Source of the DNA: Gonium pectorale
Taxonomy: Eukaryota > Chlorophyta > Chlorophyceae > Chlamydomonadales > Volvocaceae
Direction: 5' to 3'
DNA: 64,000 nt
Assembly (NCBI GenBank): GCA_001584585.1
Contig: LSYV01000020.1
Span: 849,194 to 913,193 of the forward strand
Under the pieces are notes generated by a model. The model ran no database searches, was not told the DNA's origin, and saw only the letters and a program-made list of their open reading frames with translations. A program made the position numbers and the translations under genes. Position 1 is the stretch's first letter, and each line of letters starts with the position of its first letter. Below, one piece after another: positions 1 to 11,600 of the stretch.

Positions 1-456
1 CACGTCGGCGCGGGGGGTGGAGGCAGTGCGGGGCCGCGGTGCAGCCTGCGGCTGCTGGGCAGCACAAACACGGCGGCCGCTGCTGCTGCTGCGCCCCTGC
101 TCGTGAGCCTTTGCTACGCGCGCCTCGCCTTCACGGATGCTGCGCCCAGGCTGGAGGGGCCGCTGGCGCCTGCCGGTGATGATGGCGGCCGCATCGGTGG
201 CCGAGTCGCCGGGGATGGAACTGGCGTCGGCGCCAGTGGCGGCAGTCGGCGCGGGTTGGGCGCTGCGCAGCTGGTGAGCACGCAGCTGTTTAACGGTGAG
301 GCGACGTACGGCAGCGAGGCGCAGCGGCGGGAGCTGAGGTCGCTGGTGTGGCGGCGGCGGGAGGAGGCGGAGGCGCTGGTGGACATGCGCGGCAAGCAGT
401 CGCTGCTGCCACGAAGCGACCTGGAGAAGGCGTGTGAGCACGTGGAGGGGCCGTGA
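1..456 (+). CDS. 3' end of an unrecognised gene (last exon, partial)
   Basis: The frame is open from the first base to a TGA at 454-456, giving about 151 residues of the C-terminal end of a protein whose start lies outside the window. The N-terminal half is low complexity, with Gly/Ala runs (a seven-Ala stretch near residues 25-31) and a Gly-rich loop. The last 65 residues are charged and probably helical (RRELRSLVWRRREEAEALVD, then ending in EKACEHVEGP). The high G/C at third positions matches the coding exons elsewhere in the window. No family is recognised. A long 3' UTR is likely, because the first TGTAA signal on this strand is about 850 bases downstream. Confidence 0.6.
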   Translation, partial: HVGAGGGGSAGPRCSLRLLGSTNTAAAAAAAPLLVSLCYARLAFTDAAPRLEGPLAPAGDDGGRIGGRVAGDGTGVGASGGSRRGLGAAQLVSTQLFNGEATYGSEAQRRELRSLVWRRREEAEALVDMRGKQSLLPRSDLEKACEHVEGP

Positions 457-701
457 GACCCACGGGTCATTACAGCGTACGGTATGTGGTAGCCTGCTGC
501 GGCGGGCGAACCGCATGTGCTTTGGAAGGACAAGGCAGCGCACAGTACACAGCGCACATACCTTGCTGCATCGCTGTCGTGCTCGCGTTCCTTTGTTGAC
601 GGTCAAGAGTTTATCGCTATAAAAGCCGTAGTGTTGGTGTTGAAACATTATCATGGGCATCAGCCTTGGGCCCCCCCGTTCACTGCGACACTGCCTGCGC
701 T

Positions 702-893
702 GTTTGCAACAGACGCATAATGACAATGCGGTAGTGCAGAGTCTATCGGTTGGCCCTGGCTCCAGACAGCATCCGCCTGTATGTGTTGATGTGTGCGGTT
801 TGCAACAGACGCATAATGACAATGCGGTAGTGCAGAGTCTATTGGTTGGCCCTGGCTCCAGACAGCATCCGCCCGTATGTGTTGATATGTGCG
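702..893 (+). repeat. Two-copy tandem duplication, 96-bp unit
   Basis: Copy 1 is 702-797 and copy 2 is 798-893. A truncated third start (GTTTGCA) follows at 894-900. The copies differ at only a handful of bases. The unit begins GTTTGCAACAGACGCATAAT. It lies in the probable 3' UTR of the preceding gene. Confidence 0.95.
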
Positions 894-1305
894 GTTTGCA
901 TTTTCTCGGGGGAGGGACATGTTTGCGTATCCAGGCACAACAGCACTCGTCGCCTGCCCTGTGTAGCATTGTGTGTGTATCAATACCGTCGCATAGTATC
1001 CCACCTAGAATGGACCGACCTGACGGTGTGAGCGAGCCTGATGATCTGCCATCTGCGATTGCACTGTCCGTCGACGCTCTTGTCGGGGGCCCCCTATGCT
1101 TTAAGACACCACAGCACCACCATACTGTAGAGTATCTACCACGTATGTGTTCAATTAACATTGCAGAGTGGAAAGCACAGGATTCCCGTGACAGGAAGAG
1201 GACGAGTCCGGCTCCCGGTGGTTGGTCCACTTTGGTTGACAGTTGTTTTGAGCTCGAGTAGAGACGCAGTATCATAAATCTCTCCTGTATAAGGAAATAA
1301 AGCCT

Positions 1306-1310
1306 TGTAA
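1306..1310 (+). terminator. Probable poly(A) signal TGTAA
   Basis: TGTAA is the standard polyadenylation signal of volvocine algae. This copy follows an AT-rich AAGGAAATAAAGCC stretch and would end the transcript of the gene whose stop is at 454-456. The long distance from that stop is the weak point. Confidence 0.4.
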
Positions 1311-1602
1311 ATCATTGAGCTTCCCTTGCAGCCACGACAAGAAGGCAGAGAGGCACCGCGTGTTGGCTGCAAGCGACTGGTCAAGTGCATGCTTTAAGCT
1401 CTCACAGGCTAGAATCGTCGAATATCGTGTAACTAGTTAACTCATTCTGTAAAGCTGAGACGACACGAGAGATGAGGCGTCTCGCGGCATAGTGCATTGC
1501 ATAGCTGAGGCATATAAAGGTAGGAAATGTTCTTCAATGAACTTCAATGTCCTTCAGATCATGTGCAGCACTTTCGGCGCTCAGCGACTCAACTTCTCCC
1601 TC

Positions 1603-4600
1603 ATGGCAGGAATGGACTGGGGTGCGCTCGACGAAGCGATCTTCGATGCGCCGGCTATCCAATTTACAGGTTTGTAAGGACACCAGAATGTAGTAATGTT
1701 ACAGATACGTGATGAAGCCCATCCATCCGACCCACGCGCCTTGGCCGTTCTTCCGCCTTCAGGGTAGTCCCTGGGACCATCATGCCGGTTGCCATTCATG
1801 TTCATTGCATCTCGACTGCAAGCCCACTCTGTGAATGATACCTGCGCCGCTGGCACTATGGTTGTTGAACCCCGTCCTTACCCCCCTTACTTTCCATCCT
1901 CCCTGTCGTTAACGCAACTAAAGGTCAAGGAGCCAGCAGTGGGCAGCGCATGCCTGCTCGGTACGACGAGGGCCACTCGGCAGCGCCCACCGAGCGCGTC
2001 GTCACTAGCCCGTCGCAGAGCCGCGCAAGAGGAGCCGGAACTCGCCCTGCAGCGACGCAACCGCCGCGCCACGTGCTGCAGCAGCTGGACGACGAGAAGT
2101 CGCGGCTGCGGTCGATCGAACGGGGCATGACGGCGCTGGTGGAGCGCGCTACTGCGGTGCCGGTGCGGTACGCATCAGCGCAGGTACGGACGACGGGGCC
2201 AGGTGTGCTGCTGGCCTGCTGCCCGGCCAGCGGACAGTTCGATGCAGGGATGCGCAAAAGAGGGTGATTGCCACACCTGCACGGGCGCGTGTTGCGGTGT
2301 GTCCGAAAACTCGCAAAAGCACACCGGTGTTGCACCGCCGGAGCCGCCGGAGTCACCCACACAAAACCCGCCGCCGCCGCCCGCCGCAGGAGAGCATCCG
2401 CAAGACCCTCCGGCGGCGCGGCCCCTCGCTGCACCTCACCAAAGTGCCCCCGCAGCGAACACCGCTCTACCCGCGCTCGCACGCCGTGGCGGGCACGTCG
2501 TATGGCGCCGCCACACAGCGCGCAGTGCAGCATATGGGGGCAGGCTTCGAGAGCACCTCCCTGGACGTGCACGTGGAGATGCAGCAGCAGGTGGACGCGT
2601 GCGGGTGTGCGGGCTGGGGGGATAGGCGGATAGCCCTCGCCGGCTTCCTGCGTTTTGCGCTGCTCTGCAACTGGTGCTGGGTCCGCGCATGGCCTCCCAT
2701 CGCGGCCGCCTGGTCACCGGTGCACCAAGCTGGGCCAAGTGGACCTGCGTTGTCTGAGGGTTCAGTTGTCTGGACCCGTTAGCGATGGTGCGTGCCTTTA
2801 CCCATCCTGACTCTCTCGATGGCTTGTTGACCGCGCCTGTCATGTGCCGCATGCAGGCGATGCAGCGGAGCTTCGACGAGTCCTACGAGCTCCACCGCTG
2901 GGTGGGTGCGTAGGCGGGGAACGCACTGTTCAAATGCCTGTTTCACGTTTCCCCTGTATCTACCGTGCGGTGTCGATTGCGAGCCCGGCGGGCGTGTTGC
3001 GGGTCCCGCACGCCTTCAAGATGCTGCGCCACCCGGTGGCGCCAGTCCCCTATGCATCCCCCTGCGCTGCACTGGCTTCAAGGGTTCTCGCCTGCATGGG
3101 AGGGCTGATGATGGTCCCTCCCGTCGTCTGCTCCTTGTCTCGCTACTCCCGCCTGAAAGCTTCCCCACACAAGACGAAAGTAACTTGAGCTGCATGCCCC
3201 CGGCCCACGCATGCCGCCATGCAGAAACCCGCCCGGCGTTCCACCATCATGCGGCGCGTGGACGCCGTCCAGCTGGTGGCCCCGCCCTGGAAGAATGGAT
3301 CGCAGCAGCAGGTGGGGACAGGGGGGGCCAAGGGGGAGCGATGGGATGGACGTGGGCGAGCCGTCGCGCGTGGGGGCCCTTTAACATCGCCCACACATAT
3401 CCACCATCATCTCGGGAGACATCACACTACTCCAGCGGGTGCATGCACCGTTTGTCGGCTAGAGCGCAGCGAGAACAACCCTAGGCGGCTGGTCGGCCAC
3501 TGATGACACGATCTCTCCCTCCGCGGCCGACCATGCATGGCGACAGGAGGAAGCAGAGGAGCGCCCGGCGCTGACACGTCCCCGCCGGCGCACGCCGGTG
3601 TGGGAGCGCCTCTCCCGCGCCAGCACCGGCGCCCGCGGCAGCGTGTCCTCCAGGCCTGGCACCGGCCCGGGCAGCATGAACGGCCGACAGCTGGGCAGCA
3701 TGAACGCCCGGCGGAACGCCGACCGGAGGACCAGCGCCGACGGCGCGCGGTCATCCCTCTCAGGCCGCCCGCCGTCGCCGCTGCGGCTACCCACCGACCC
3801 AGCGCCGTGGACTCCCCGCGACAGCGGCCGTCCTGTGTCCCGCCTGGTTTGTGCCGACGGTGGCTGCGTCGGAACGCAGAACGGGGACACCGATTGCGGC
3901 AGCCAAGAGCAGCAGCAGCAGTCGGCTCCTGCAACCGCCACGCCGCAGGATACCGCTGACAAGACCGGTGCCGCCTCCGCCCCTGCCCCAACCTCCGCCA
4001 CGAGTGGGCCTCCTCCTCCTGCTTCCCCTTCTCCTCCCATCGCAAGCCCGTACCTGTGGCCCGAAAACCCCAGGGGACCGGCCTCACCCGATCGGCCCTC
4101 CGGCATGATGGGCCCCAGGGCCGCGGCGCCACCGCCCGCCCGCGCTAGCACGCGGATGCGACCCAGTGCCAGCGCCCCGCATGCAGCACACACCGGCAGG
4201 GAATGCCAGCACGAGGCAGAGGGCGTGGGCGCGCCCGAATCGGGCCCATCGGGTGCGACGCCAGCGGCAGCCGTGGCGCGGCTGTCATCAGCTGCCCGCG
4301 CGAGCGCCGTGTACGGTGGTGCTCGGCCGAGCATCAACGCCTACCGGACCAGCCGGAAATTGGGCGGTGGAGCTGGCGGCGGAGGTGGGGAGCGAGGTCG
4401 CGTGGGTAGCGTCGCGGCCGTGGCACACATTGTACCGCTGGAGTTTAACGGCGGCGGTGGTGGCTGTGGCGGCGGCGGCGGGGCCGAGTCGTCGGCGAGC
4501 GCACGCAGCTCGGTAAAGCCTGGTTGGAAGCGCAGCGCTGCTATGACGGCGTTCCAGTCGGAGCCAGCACACCTAGACGGGGCCGCGGAGGGCAGCGGGG

Positions 4601-6213
4601 GCGATGCCGATGCAAGCAGTGGCCGCGGCGGCGATAATGAGCGCGGTGGCGGCGGTGAGCAGCTGGCGCTGGAGGAGACGACGAGCGGTGGCAGCGACGG
4701 GCAGTGGGATGCAATCATGCAGGTGCGTGTGTTCGCTGAGGCGACAGACACGGGAGAAAGTGCGGTGTCGCGCGGTATCGCCGTACGGCCGGTTGGGGAA
4801 CCGAAAGCTGTTGTACATGCGGGCAATGCGTCCCACGTGTGTTGCATCCGCGGCGCTGCTGAGCTGGCACATGCGTTGCCACTCAGGCAGCCAGCATGTT
4901 TGTCCATGCATGTTGGACGCCGGGGCTCTACACCAGCCGGGGCAGACGCCGTCGGCCCTTCCCTTCCCTACCCTGTCCTGTCTGCCGACGCCATTCGCCC
5001 TTGCCCCTTGCCCCGCCCGGCCCCCCGCCCCGGCCGCCGTGCGTGCATGCATGCAGGGCTCCGCCGACAGCTGGCTGCTGGGCATCAAGAGCATGCTGCA
5101 GGACCTCCAGGTGAGGTGCGGTGCGGTGTGGCCCCAGCGTGGCATGGCATACACGAGGCAGGAGCGGAGCGTGGGCATCGGAGGGTGCGCGTTGCCGCTT
5201 GGCCACTGGCGCTTCGCCACTGCAGACGGCAGCCAGAGGCGGGACCTGAAGCAACAGGCCAGGAACACGGATGCTGCGCCCTTGGCGCGAACTCATTACC
5301 AGTGTTCGCTGCATCATGTGTCCTTAGGCTGGGTGCAATACTGGAGGCCCAATGCGCAACTTCGCCGCAGGCGGCCAACACGAGCGTCAGCCCCTATCTG
5401 CAGTCCTTCGTGGCCAACCGCGCCTCCCGCACCTCCCGCGCCTCCCGCATCAGCCGACACGCCACGCTGGCGGCACGCAAGTCCCGCATCCGCACCACGC
5501 AGACCGCCGGCGGCGGGGGACCTCGCGGCTCAGGCGCACCCACGGTGGGGAGGGACACCAGCGCGGCGGCGGCGGCAGACACCCGTGTGGAAGCCATGTG
5601 GCCCACTTTGGCGTCTTGTGGCATCCCCGGCCTGAGCCCCGGCTCGGGCGCAGCTGTCACACCCTCCACCGCCCCTGCAGTGCCGCCGCGCAGCGGCCGC
5701 CAGGGCGGCACGGCTTGGCCACAAACGCCAGCCGCCTGGGCCGAGGGAGCGCCGACCCGTGGGTCAGTGGCCTTCCAGCCGCCGCTCTCTGCAGGGGCAA
5801 CCTCGGAGCCTGCGCAGCCGCTGCCGCCTCCTAGCGGTCATCCGCGGGCCAGCAGCCTGCCGGGCATCGAGGCGCCCGCGTCGCCCATCATGCGTGCGGG
5901 CCACGCATCGCCTGCGGCACGCCGGGTCATCGGCGGGCCTGACGGCAGCGGGAGCGGCGGCAGCTTCAGCGCTGGCGGCGGCGGCTGCCCCGAGCCGTCG
6001 ACGCCCATGCTGCCGCCGATCACGTACCGTCCCGGGAGCGCGCGGTTCACGGACGGGGGCGGATATGCTTCCGGTGCCGCTGAGGCGAGCGGGGAGCTGC
6101 CCGTCCTCCGGCAGGTGGCGGTGACTTACGACGGAGTGGGTGCGCTGGAGGCCGCCGGCGCAGGGGAGTGGTGTGCCGGCCTCGCCATGGACGACCTGAG
6201 GCGCTCCCTGTGA
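1603..6213 (+). CDS. Large low-complexity protein of unknown function, with a short coiled coil
   Basis: Proposed exons: 1603-1669, about 1924-2183, 2390-2590, 2857-2901, 3225-3311, 3547-4722, 5057-5110 and 5371-6213. A further short exon near 2985-3035 is possible, but its phase does not fit. The N-terminus (MAGMDWGALDEAIFDAP) is inferred from an exon with a matching phase-1 donor; the second exon's acceptor is uncertain (1924 or 1930). Exon 2 codes a charged helical segment (QQLDDEKSRLRSIERGMTAL). Exons 3-6 are moderately conserved-looking and basic. The remaining 690 or so residues are Ser/Gly/Pro/Ala-rich, with poly-Gly and Glu-Gln patches and a Ser/Arg run (RASRTSRASRISRHATLAAR) in the last exon. 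The stop is TGA at 6211-6213. No catalytic domain or membrane span is seen, and no family is recognised. It could be a scaffold or RNA- or microtubule-associated protein, but that is a guess. Confidence 0.6.
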
Positions 6214-8686
6214 GGGCTGTGGTGCCAGGAGGAGGGGGTGCGCCTGGTCTGATTATTATTCCTCTTGGGAGGGAATCGCTGTGCGGGCTTGGGTTATTGA
6301 CGTGATCCGCCAGCTGCTGGGTGGTGGCCGTCGGGCCGCTGTCAGAGAGCCCGGTCGTGTCTGATGCATTGTATGAGCACACTGAGGATTGTCGGGGATT
6401 AGCCGAGGCTGACGGGAGCAGCAGGGCCTTTGGCGACAGAGCCCGTCTTCAACACGCATTTTCGGTCCGTTGCTTGCATACACTGCAAACGAACTTGTGC
6501 ACCGAACAGGTACATGGGTGTCAGCTTCTGCTGGGCGCACATGCCCGTAGCTGTGATGTTGCATGCATTGAATCCATTGAGTGCACCGCAACGGGATTTA
6601 GGGGGTTGTGTCGGGCGGCTTGGATCTGGGGCCATACGCACAGTTGTGGCTGCCCGGGCTTCCCGTACTCCGGCCCACTGGAATGTATGCCATTGTGTTT
6701 CCCGTGACGGGATTGTTTTTCTCGTTGTGCACCTCTTTGCCAGGAGAAGAGTGGGGTCGCGAAAGGCCGCCGGCTGCGGGGAGGGACGGGCCGTACGTCG
6801 GGCCCCAGAGGGGCTTGATGCCAGATCGCGGCACCGCCACAACCCATTTTCCCCATTCTTGGGGCCGGCAAAGGTAAAAGCTTGCGAGATTGGAGACGCC
6901 AGATCCGTCCCCCTGATCGGGAGCCCGGCATACGACCCTGGCAGCTCATGCTGTCCTGCAGGTGTGGCGCGGAACCCACAGATGCTGGGAACGGCGGTAC
7001 CGCAATTCACCGCTGCCTGCCAGCGGTGGCATACCGACCTCAATGTGGGCGACTCCACGTGCCAAGGCGTTCGGTATGGGGGATCCACGACTCCGTGGCG
7101 CCTGGCGAGACTTTCAAGGATTACGATGATCATGGGGCAGTGGCGGGCAGTACTTGCAGTAAGAACATCGCGTTGAGCTACAGGCGATCACGGGGCGTCA
7201 ACTGCAGCTCTGGCTGAGTGCTGCGCGGGTTGCCCTTGCGCGCCTCAACCAACGGCCGCGGGCGACACGGCGCGAGGAGCAAGCAGCCCAGGCCTTGCTT
7301 TCCTGACCGAGCCTCGTTTCTGACACGACAACCACTGCTTTGCCAATTAGGAAGGCGGCGTGCACAAAGATGCGCCGCAATGCAATACAATGTGCACGTA
7401 GATCTACAAAACGGAGGCCGGCGGTTGGATTGCCTGCCATTGCCCCTGCCACTCCGCTCCCTGTCCCTGCCAGCGCTCCGCTCGTCACCTCCGGCCCCGG
7501 CGTTGGATGCAACGCGGAGCGTACAAACGGGTACCGGCACGGAGCCCGTGCCGCAGTATCTCTAGATGTTGGGCATGCGCGGCCCCACGTGCCTCGCCCC
7601 GGTGACAGCACCCCGGTGCAATCGCCGGCGACGCAACAGCGGCCGGCCGAACCGAGCGAACACGTCTCCCGTCGGCCTCCCACAATACTACCGCAACATT
7701 ATCCCGAGCACATGACCGAAAACACGACCGCAACAAAGACCTACTTGAAAGGACCGAAATCCGAACCCACCAGCATGCACTACCTACACCCACCCCCAGA
7801 GGCGCTTTGAAACCACTCCACTCCGCTCCACTCCACGCGTGCATACGGGATGACCGGAAGGGAATCACCTGCGAACAGTTGCTTGCTGCTGTTAAAACCG
7901 GTGCGATGCATCATGGACGTGCCAGAGACGGCTCTTCCGCAAGCACCCGCCCTGACCCGCTGTATGTACAACAGGAGATGCAACGGGCGCACCTAAAGGC
8001 CGACGCGGCGCCGGTCGTAGATCGCCACCCCTTCGCCGCCGACAACTCCATCCTGCCCAGGACACACACAGCTCGGACTCACACAGCTCAATTCGCAGTC
8101 ACACCACAGTGGATCAAGGCAATGGAAATCCCGGCCACACCGCGTACCGTAGCTTGTAAAATGGTTGCGCAGCGCCGCCCATGATACTGCGGAGCGGCCT
8201 CGTTACCAGCCCAGCCATCCCAGCGCGACAGTGCTCTTGCACACAACGGATGCGGCCCGGAGCGGCTTCTCGGGCTCAGTGCTGCGTGCCGGCATCGCAG
8301 CGCGGCAGCGCCATCTTCCCGGACATTACGCGACACGACACAGCTGATCCAGCTGCGCTTGAAAGGGGGACCACACAGCCTAGCCTACCCACTCTGGACA
8401 CACGGTCGACGTGGACGGAATGGCTACCTGGGGATCGCTACCCAGACACAAATCCAGCGACGCGGCGGCCAGCGTGCCTACAAAAGGCGAGGCGGCCTCA
8501 GGGGGTCAACGGGTTTCAAAACCTGACCAGACTCCGCCATCATGCGCCCAACCTCCACATAAAACTTCTCACCAAAAACCCCTCACACCGGTGCAACTAC
8601 CGACTAGTCGCAACTGCGGAAGCCCTGCCCGTCATGGCCACTGCGACCCCTCGCGAGCGGCTCAGGCACCTCGCTGCAAGCCACGC
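6214..8686. other. Convergent intergenic region, no gene seen
   Basis: Lies between the 3' end of the + gene and the 3' end of the antiporter on the - strand, so it should hold both 3' UTRs. The open frames here lack family resemblance, the exon-like codon pattern and coherent splice sites. A short CCACT-type pentamer array sits at about 7813-7836, and a + strand TGTAA at 8155-8159. Confidence 0.5.
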
Positions 8687-11600
8687 TCAGGGCCCCAGCG
8701 CCCGGCGTGAAACGCCCGAGAAGGGCCCGTTGCCTGGCGTCTGCAGCTGCGGCAGGGGCGAGGGGCAGGGCAGGCCGTGCGGGTCCTTTGGCAGGATCCA
8801 GTGCATCGCCAGCAGCACCACGAAGGGCGTCGTCAACAGCGACAGCGCCGTCACGCCCAGCAGCAGCATGTAGACCTGCGGAGGTGGGGGCGGGGTTGGG
8901 AGTGGGAAAGGCCGGGTGGGGGCGGGGTTGGGGTTGGGGGCGGACTGTGAGCGACAGCTGCGCGTACCGGCAGTTGCGTGTGCGGGCGGTGATAGCAAGC
9001 GAACAAGGGAGCCGTGCTGACCGCCAGTCCATCGTGCGTCTACGGCCTCTTGCCCACTTGGCCGCATGCTGTATAAGCCCCTAACCCAACCCGGTATGGA
9101 ACCCGTGCCTGCCTGCCTGCCCCCCTCCCTGCCTCCCTGCCCACCTGCAGAGGCAGTATGCCGTCCTGAACTGCGTGGCTCAGCAGCACAAACGCAAACT
9201 CGCCCACGTGGCCCATCGAAAAGCCTGCGCGCGGCAACACGGGGAGTTGAGGGTAGGACAGGGGCGAGGGTGGCGGCGGGGGCCGCCGGCTGAGCGGCAG
9301 CGTCGGGCACCCGGGGGGGCTGGGCGGATGAGCTGCGGGCCACAAGCGACTGGGTGCAAGACGGACAGCTCAGCAGGCAGCACGTGGCGCAGGGACCGCC
9401 TGGGAAAGGGGCGTTGCCACTCAGCGTGCTGGCGACCGTGGCCCGTGGCAGACACAGATACAGCTCCGGTTCCGAAGTCCTTCGGGTGCCCCATCCCCTT
9501 TTCTGTGCGCCGCGAACCCCGCCCGCATGCCCGCCCCCCTCCCGCCTGCCCGCGCTGCGGCCGCGCACTCACCCACTGCCAGCGACGTCCGCAGCCCGAC
9601 CGAGAAGCCCCGCACCACCGCAGCCACCAGCGCCCCCTTGACCAGCACCACCAGCCCCACCCCGACCGTCATGACGCCCAGGTGGTCCAGCAGGAACCTG
9701 CGCGCAAGCAGACCGGCGGGCGGGAGGCCAGGTCGGGTGGGCAGGCAGGGCTGGCAGGTAAGGTGCGGTAGGGTCTGAGGGGCCAAGCAGCTGAGGACAG
9801 GTGCGCGCAGGTTGGTTGTCAGGAGCAAAGCTCGATGACATGCGCAGTGCGGTCGCGAGAGCGCACCGAGTTTTCCAAGCAGGTCTTTGCTAGCCACTTG
9901 GATTTGCATGGGTACGCTCTCACCCCCCCCAGGCCCTTTCCTGACCCTCGAATCATCGCGCCATCCCGCCCCTCCATCTCCAACCACCCCGCGCACCCGT
10001 CACCTCCCGTACAACCACCGACTCCGAACCGCCGCCCACCTTGGCGACATGATAAGCCCAATGCTGGCCATGAACAGCGCCACCAGCACGTTGCGGGCGC
10101 TCTCTATGCTGTAGTACGCCGCGTGCGCACCCGCCACCTCGCGCGCCCGGTGGTGCCGCTCGCGCCCATGCTCCCGCTCCCGATGCTCGCGCTCCCGCTC
10201 GCGCTCCCTCTCCCTGTCGCGCTCCTTCTCGCGCTCCCGCTCCAGCAACGCCTCCCGTTCCGTCTCCCCGTCACTGTCCTTGGTCTTGATCGCTATGGAC
10301 CGCAGCTCGGGGCCCTCCATGGCCGCCGACGCGTGCGAGCCGCCGCGCGCCGTCGTGCTGCTGCCGCCGCCGCCGCTGGACCCCGACCCGTGGGTCACTG
10401 GTGCGCCGCCGCCCGACATCTTGACCTCCTTTGGCGGCGGCCCGATCCCCGCCATCAGCGCCATGGAGCCCATGGAGGGCATGCCGAGGCTGCCTCCTCC
10501 TCCTCCGGCGGCGGTGCCGCCGCCAGCGGCCGACGCCGCGGCTGCAAGGTGGTGGTGGTGCGGGTGCGGCCCGGGCCCAAACGCGACCGACACCATGACG
10601 CCCGCCACGAAGGCGCCCAGCTCGCTGGAGAGGCCCATCACATGGCTGACGCATGAGATGCCGCAGCAGAAGGCCACCAGCGACAGCTGGATCAGCTCGC
10701 GGGAGGCCTGGGAGGGTGGGGGCGGAGGGTCGAGGGCGTCGCGGGATGCGGCGGCAGGTGCTGTGGAGTGGGAGGAGGGCGCGTGAGGGCGGTCCGACTG
10801 CAGGGCATCAGGACTCGCCCGGGAGCCCCGGCATCCCAGGTGGCAATCGGGCCCCTCCCTGCTCCTGTGAGTCCGCTTTCCCACGCTCGACGGCACCGTG
10901 CCCGCAACGGCCCGTGCCCGCCGTCCCCCCCGCGCCGGCGCTGACCTGTCGCTGCATCAGCCGCAGCAGCGGCGGCAGAATCGTCTTTGCGAGGGCCAGC
11001 GCCGCCGCCAGTGCCATGCTCAGCTTGAGCAACACCGTTAGGATCATAAGGACCACCCGGCCCTTGGCCTCCGCGGCGTCCGTGTCGGCGGCTGCGAGCG
11101 GGAGCGGCGTTGGGGGTGGTTTGAGGAGTGGCAAGAGTTACGAGAGCGGGGCTGCAGTGGGACGGTGCGGTGGGGCAGCAGTGCAGCAGCAGCAGCACTC
11201 AGCAGTACGGGCGCCTCACTGCACTGCCGAGGCGTTAAGACGTGTACTGAGGAGGGCTGCGGAGCTGCAGGCACGAATGGGCTGTCTGGGTAAGAGGTGC
11301 AACCGGGAGCTGGTGCCGGAGGACGAGTCCGTCGCATTAGCTGCCCGTCCGCCCTGCCCCCGCTTGCCTCAAGCGGGGGGACTTGACTCGCCGCAAGCCT
11401 CATCCCCGGCCGTACATGGGCCCCCGCACCCACCTAGCCCGCTGGGCGGCATGGTGACGCCGCCCTTGAACACGGGGAGCAACGCAAACATGAGGCCGAC
11501 CATGCAGTCCTGCGGGTGCCGGGGGTCGAGAGGTGGCGCGTAGCCTGGGTCAGTGCACACCGGCGAGTCCACCGTCCAGGAGGCAGAGGTGGGGCCCAGC

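Larger units (their letters stand above)
457..1602. other. 3' UTR and intergenic stretch
   Basis: No convincing gene is seen. It holds the 96-bp tandem duplication and a TGTAA poly(A) signal, so the first two thirds are probably the 3' UTR of the upstream gene and the rest is the promoter and 5' UTR of the next gene. The short open frames here have no family resemblance and a poor codon pattern. Confidence 0.5.

Noticed and set aside
114..557. 147-codon open frame on the - strand opposite the first gene
   Set aside because: It mirrors the GC-rich + strand frame, is Cys/Ser/Arg/Pro-rich without any family resemblance, and runs past the end of the real exon.
653..1261. 202-codon + frame across the tandem repeat
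   Set aside because: It is open only because the 96-bp unit is a multiple of three; codon use is not exon-like and no protein family is recognised.
3459..4337. 292-codon - strand frame
   Set aside because: Antisense of the low-complexity + gene; no splice-phase partner exons and no domain.
4341..4907. 188-codon - strand frame with long poly-Pro
   Set aside because: It is the antisense shadow of Gly/Ala-rich coding sequence in the + gene; poly-Pro is simply the complement of GGC/GGT repeats.
6399..8873. Several 100-250-codon frames on both strands between the + gene and the antiporter
   Set aside because: None shows exon-like codon bias, conserved motifs or compatible splice sites; they fall where two 3' UTRs meet.
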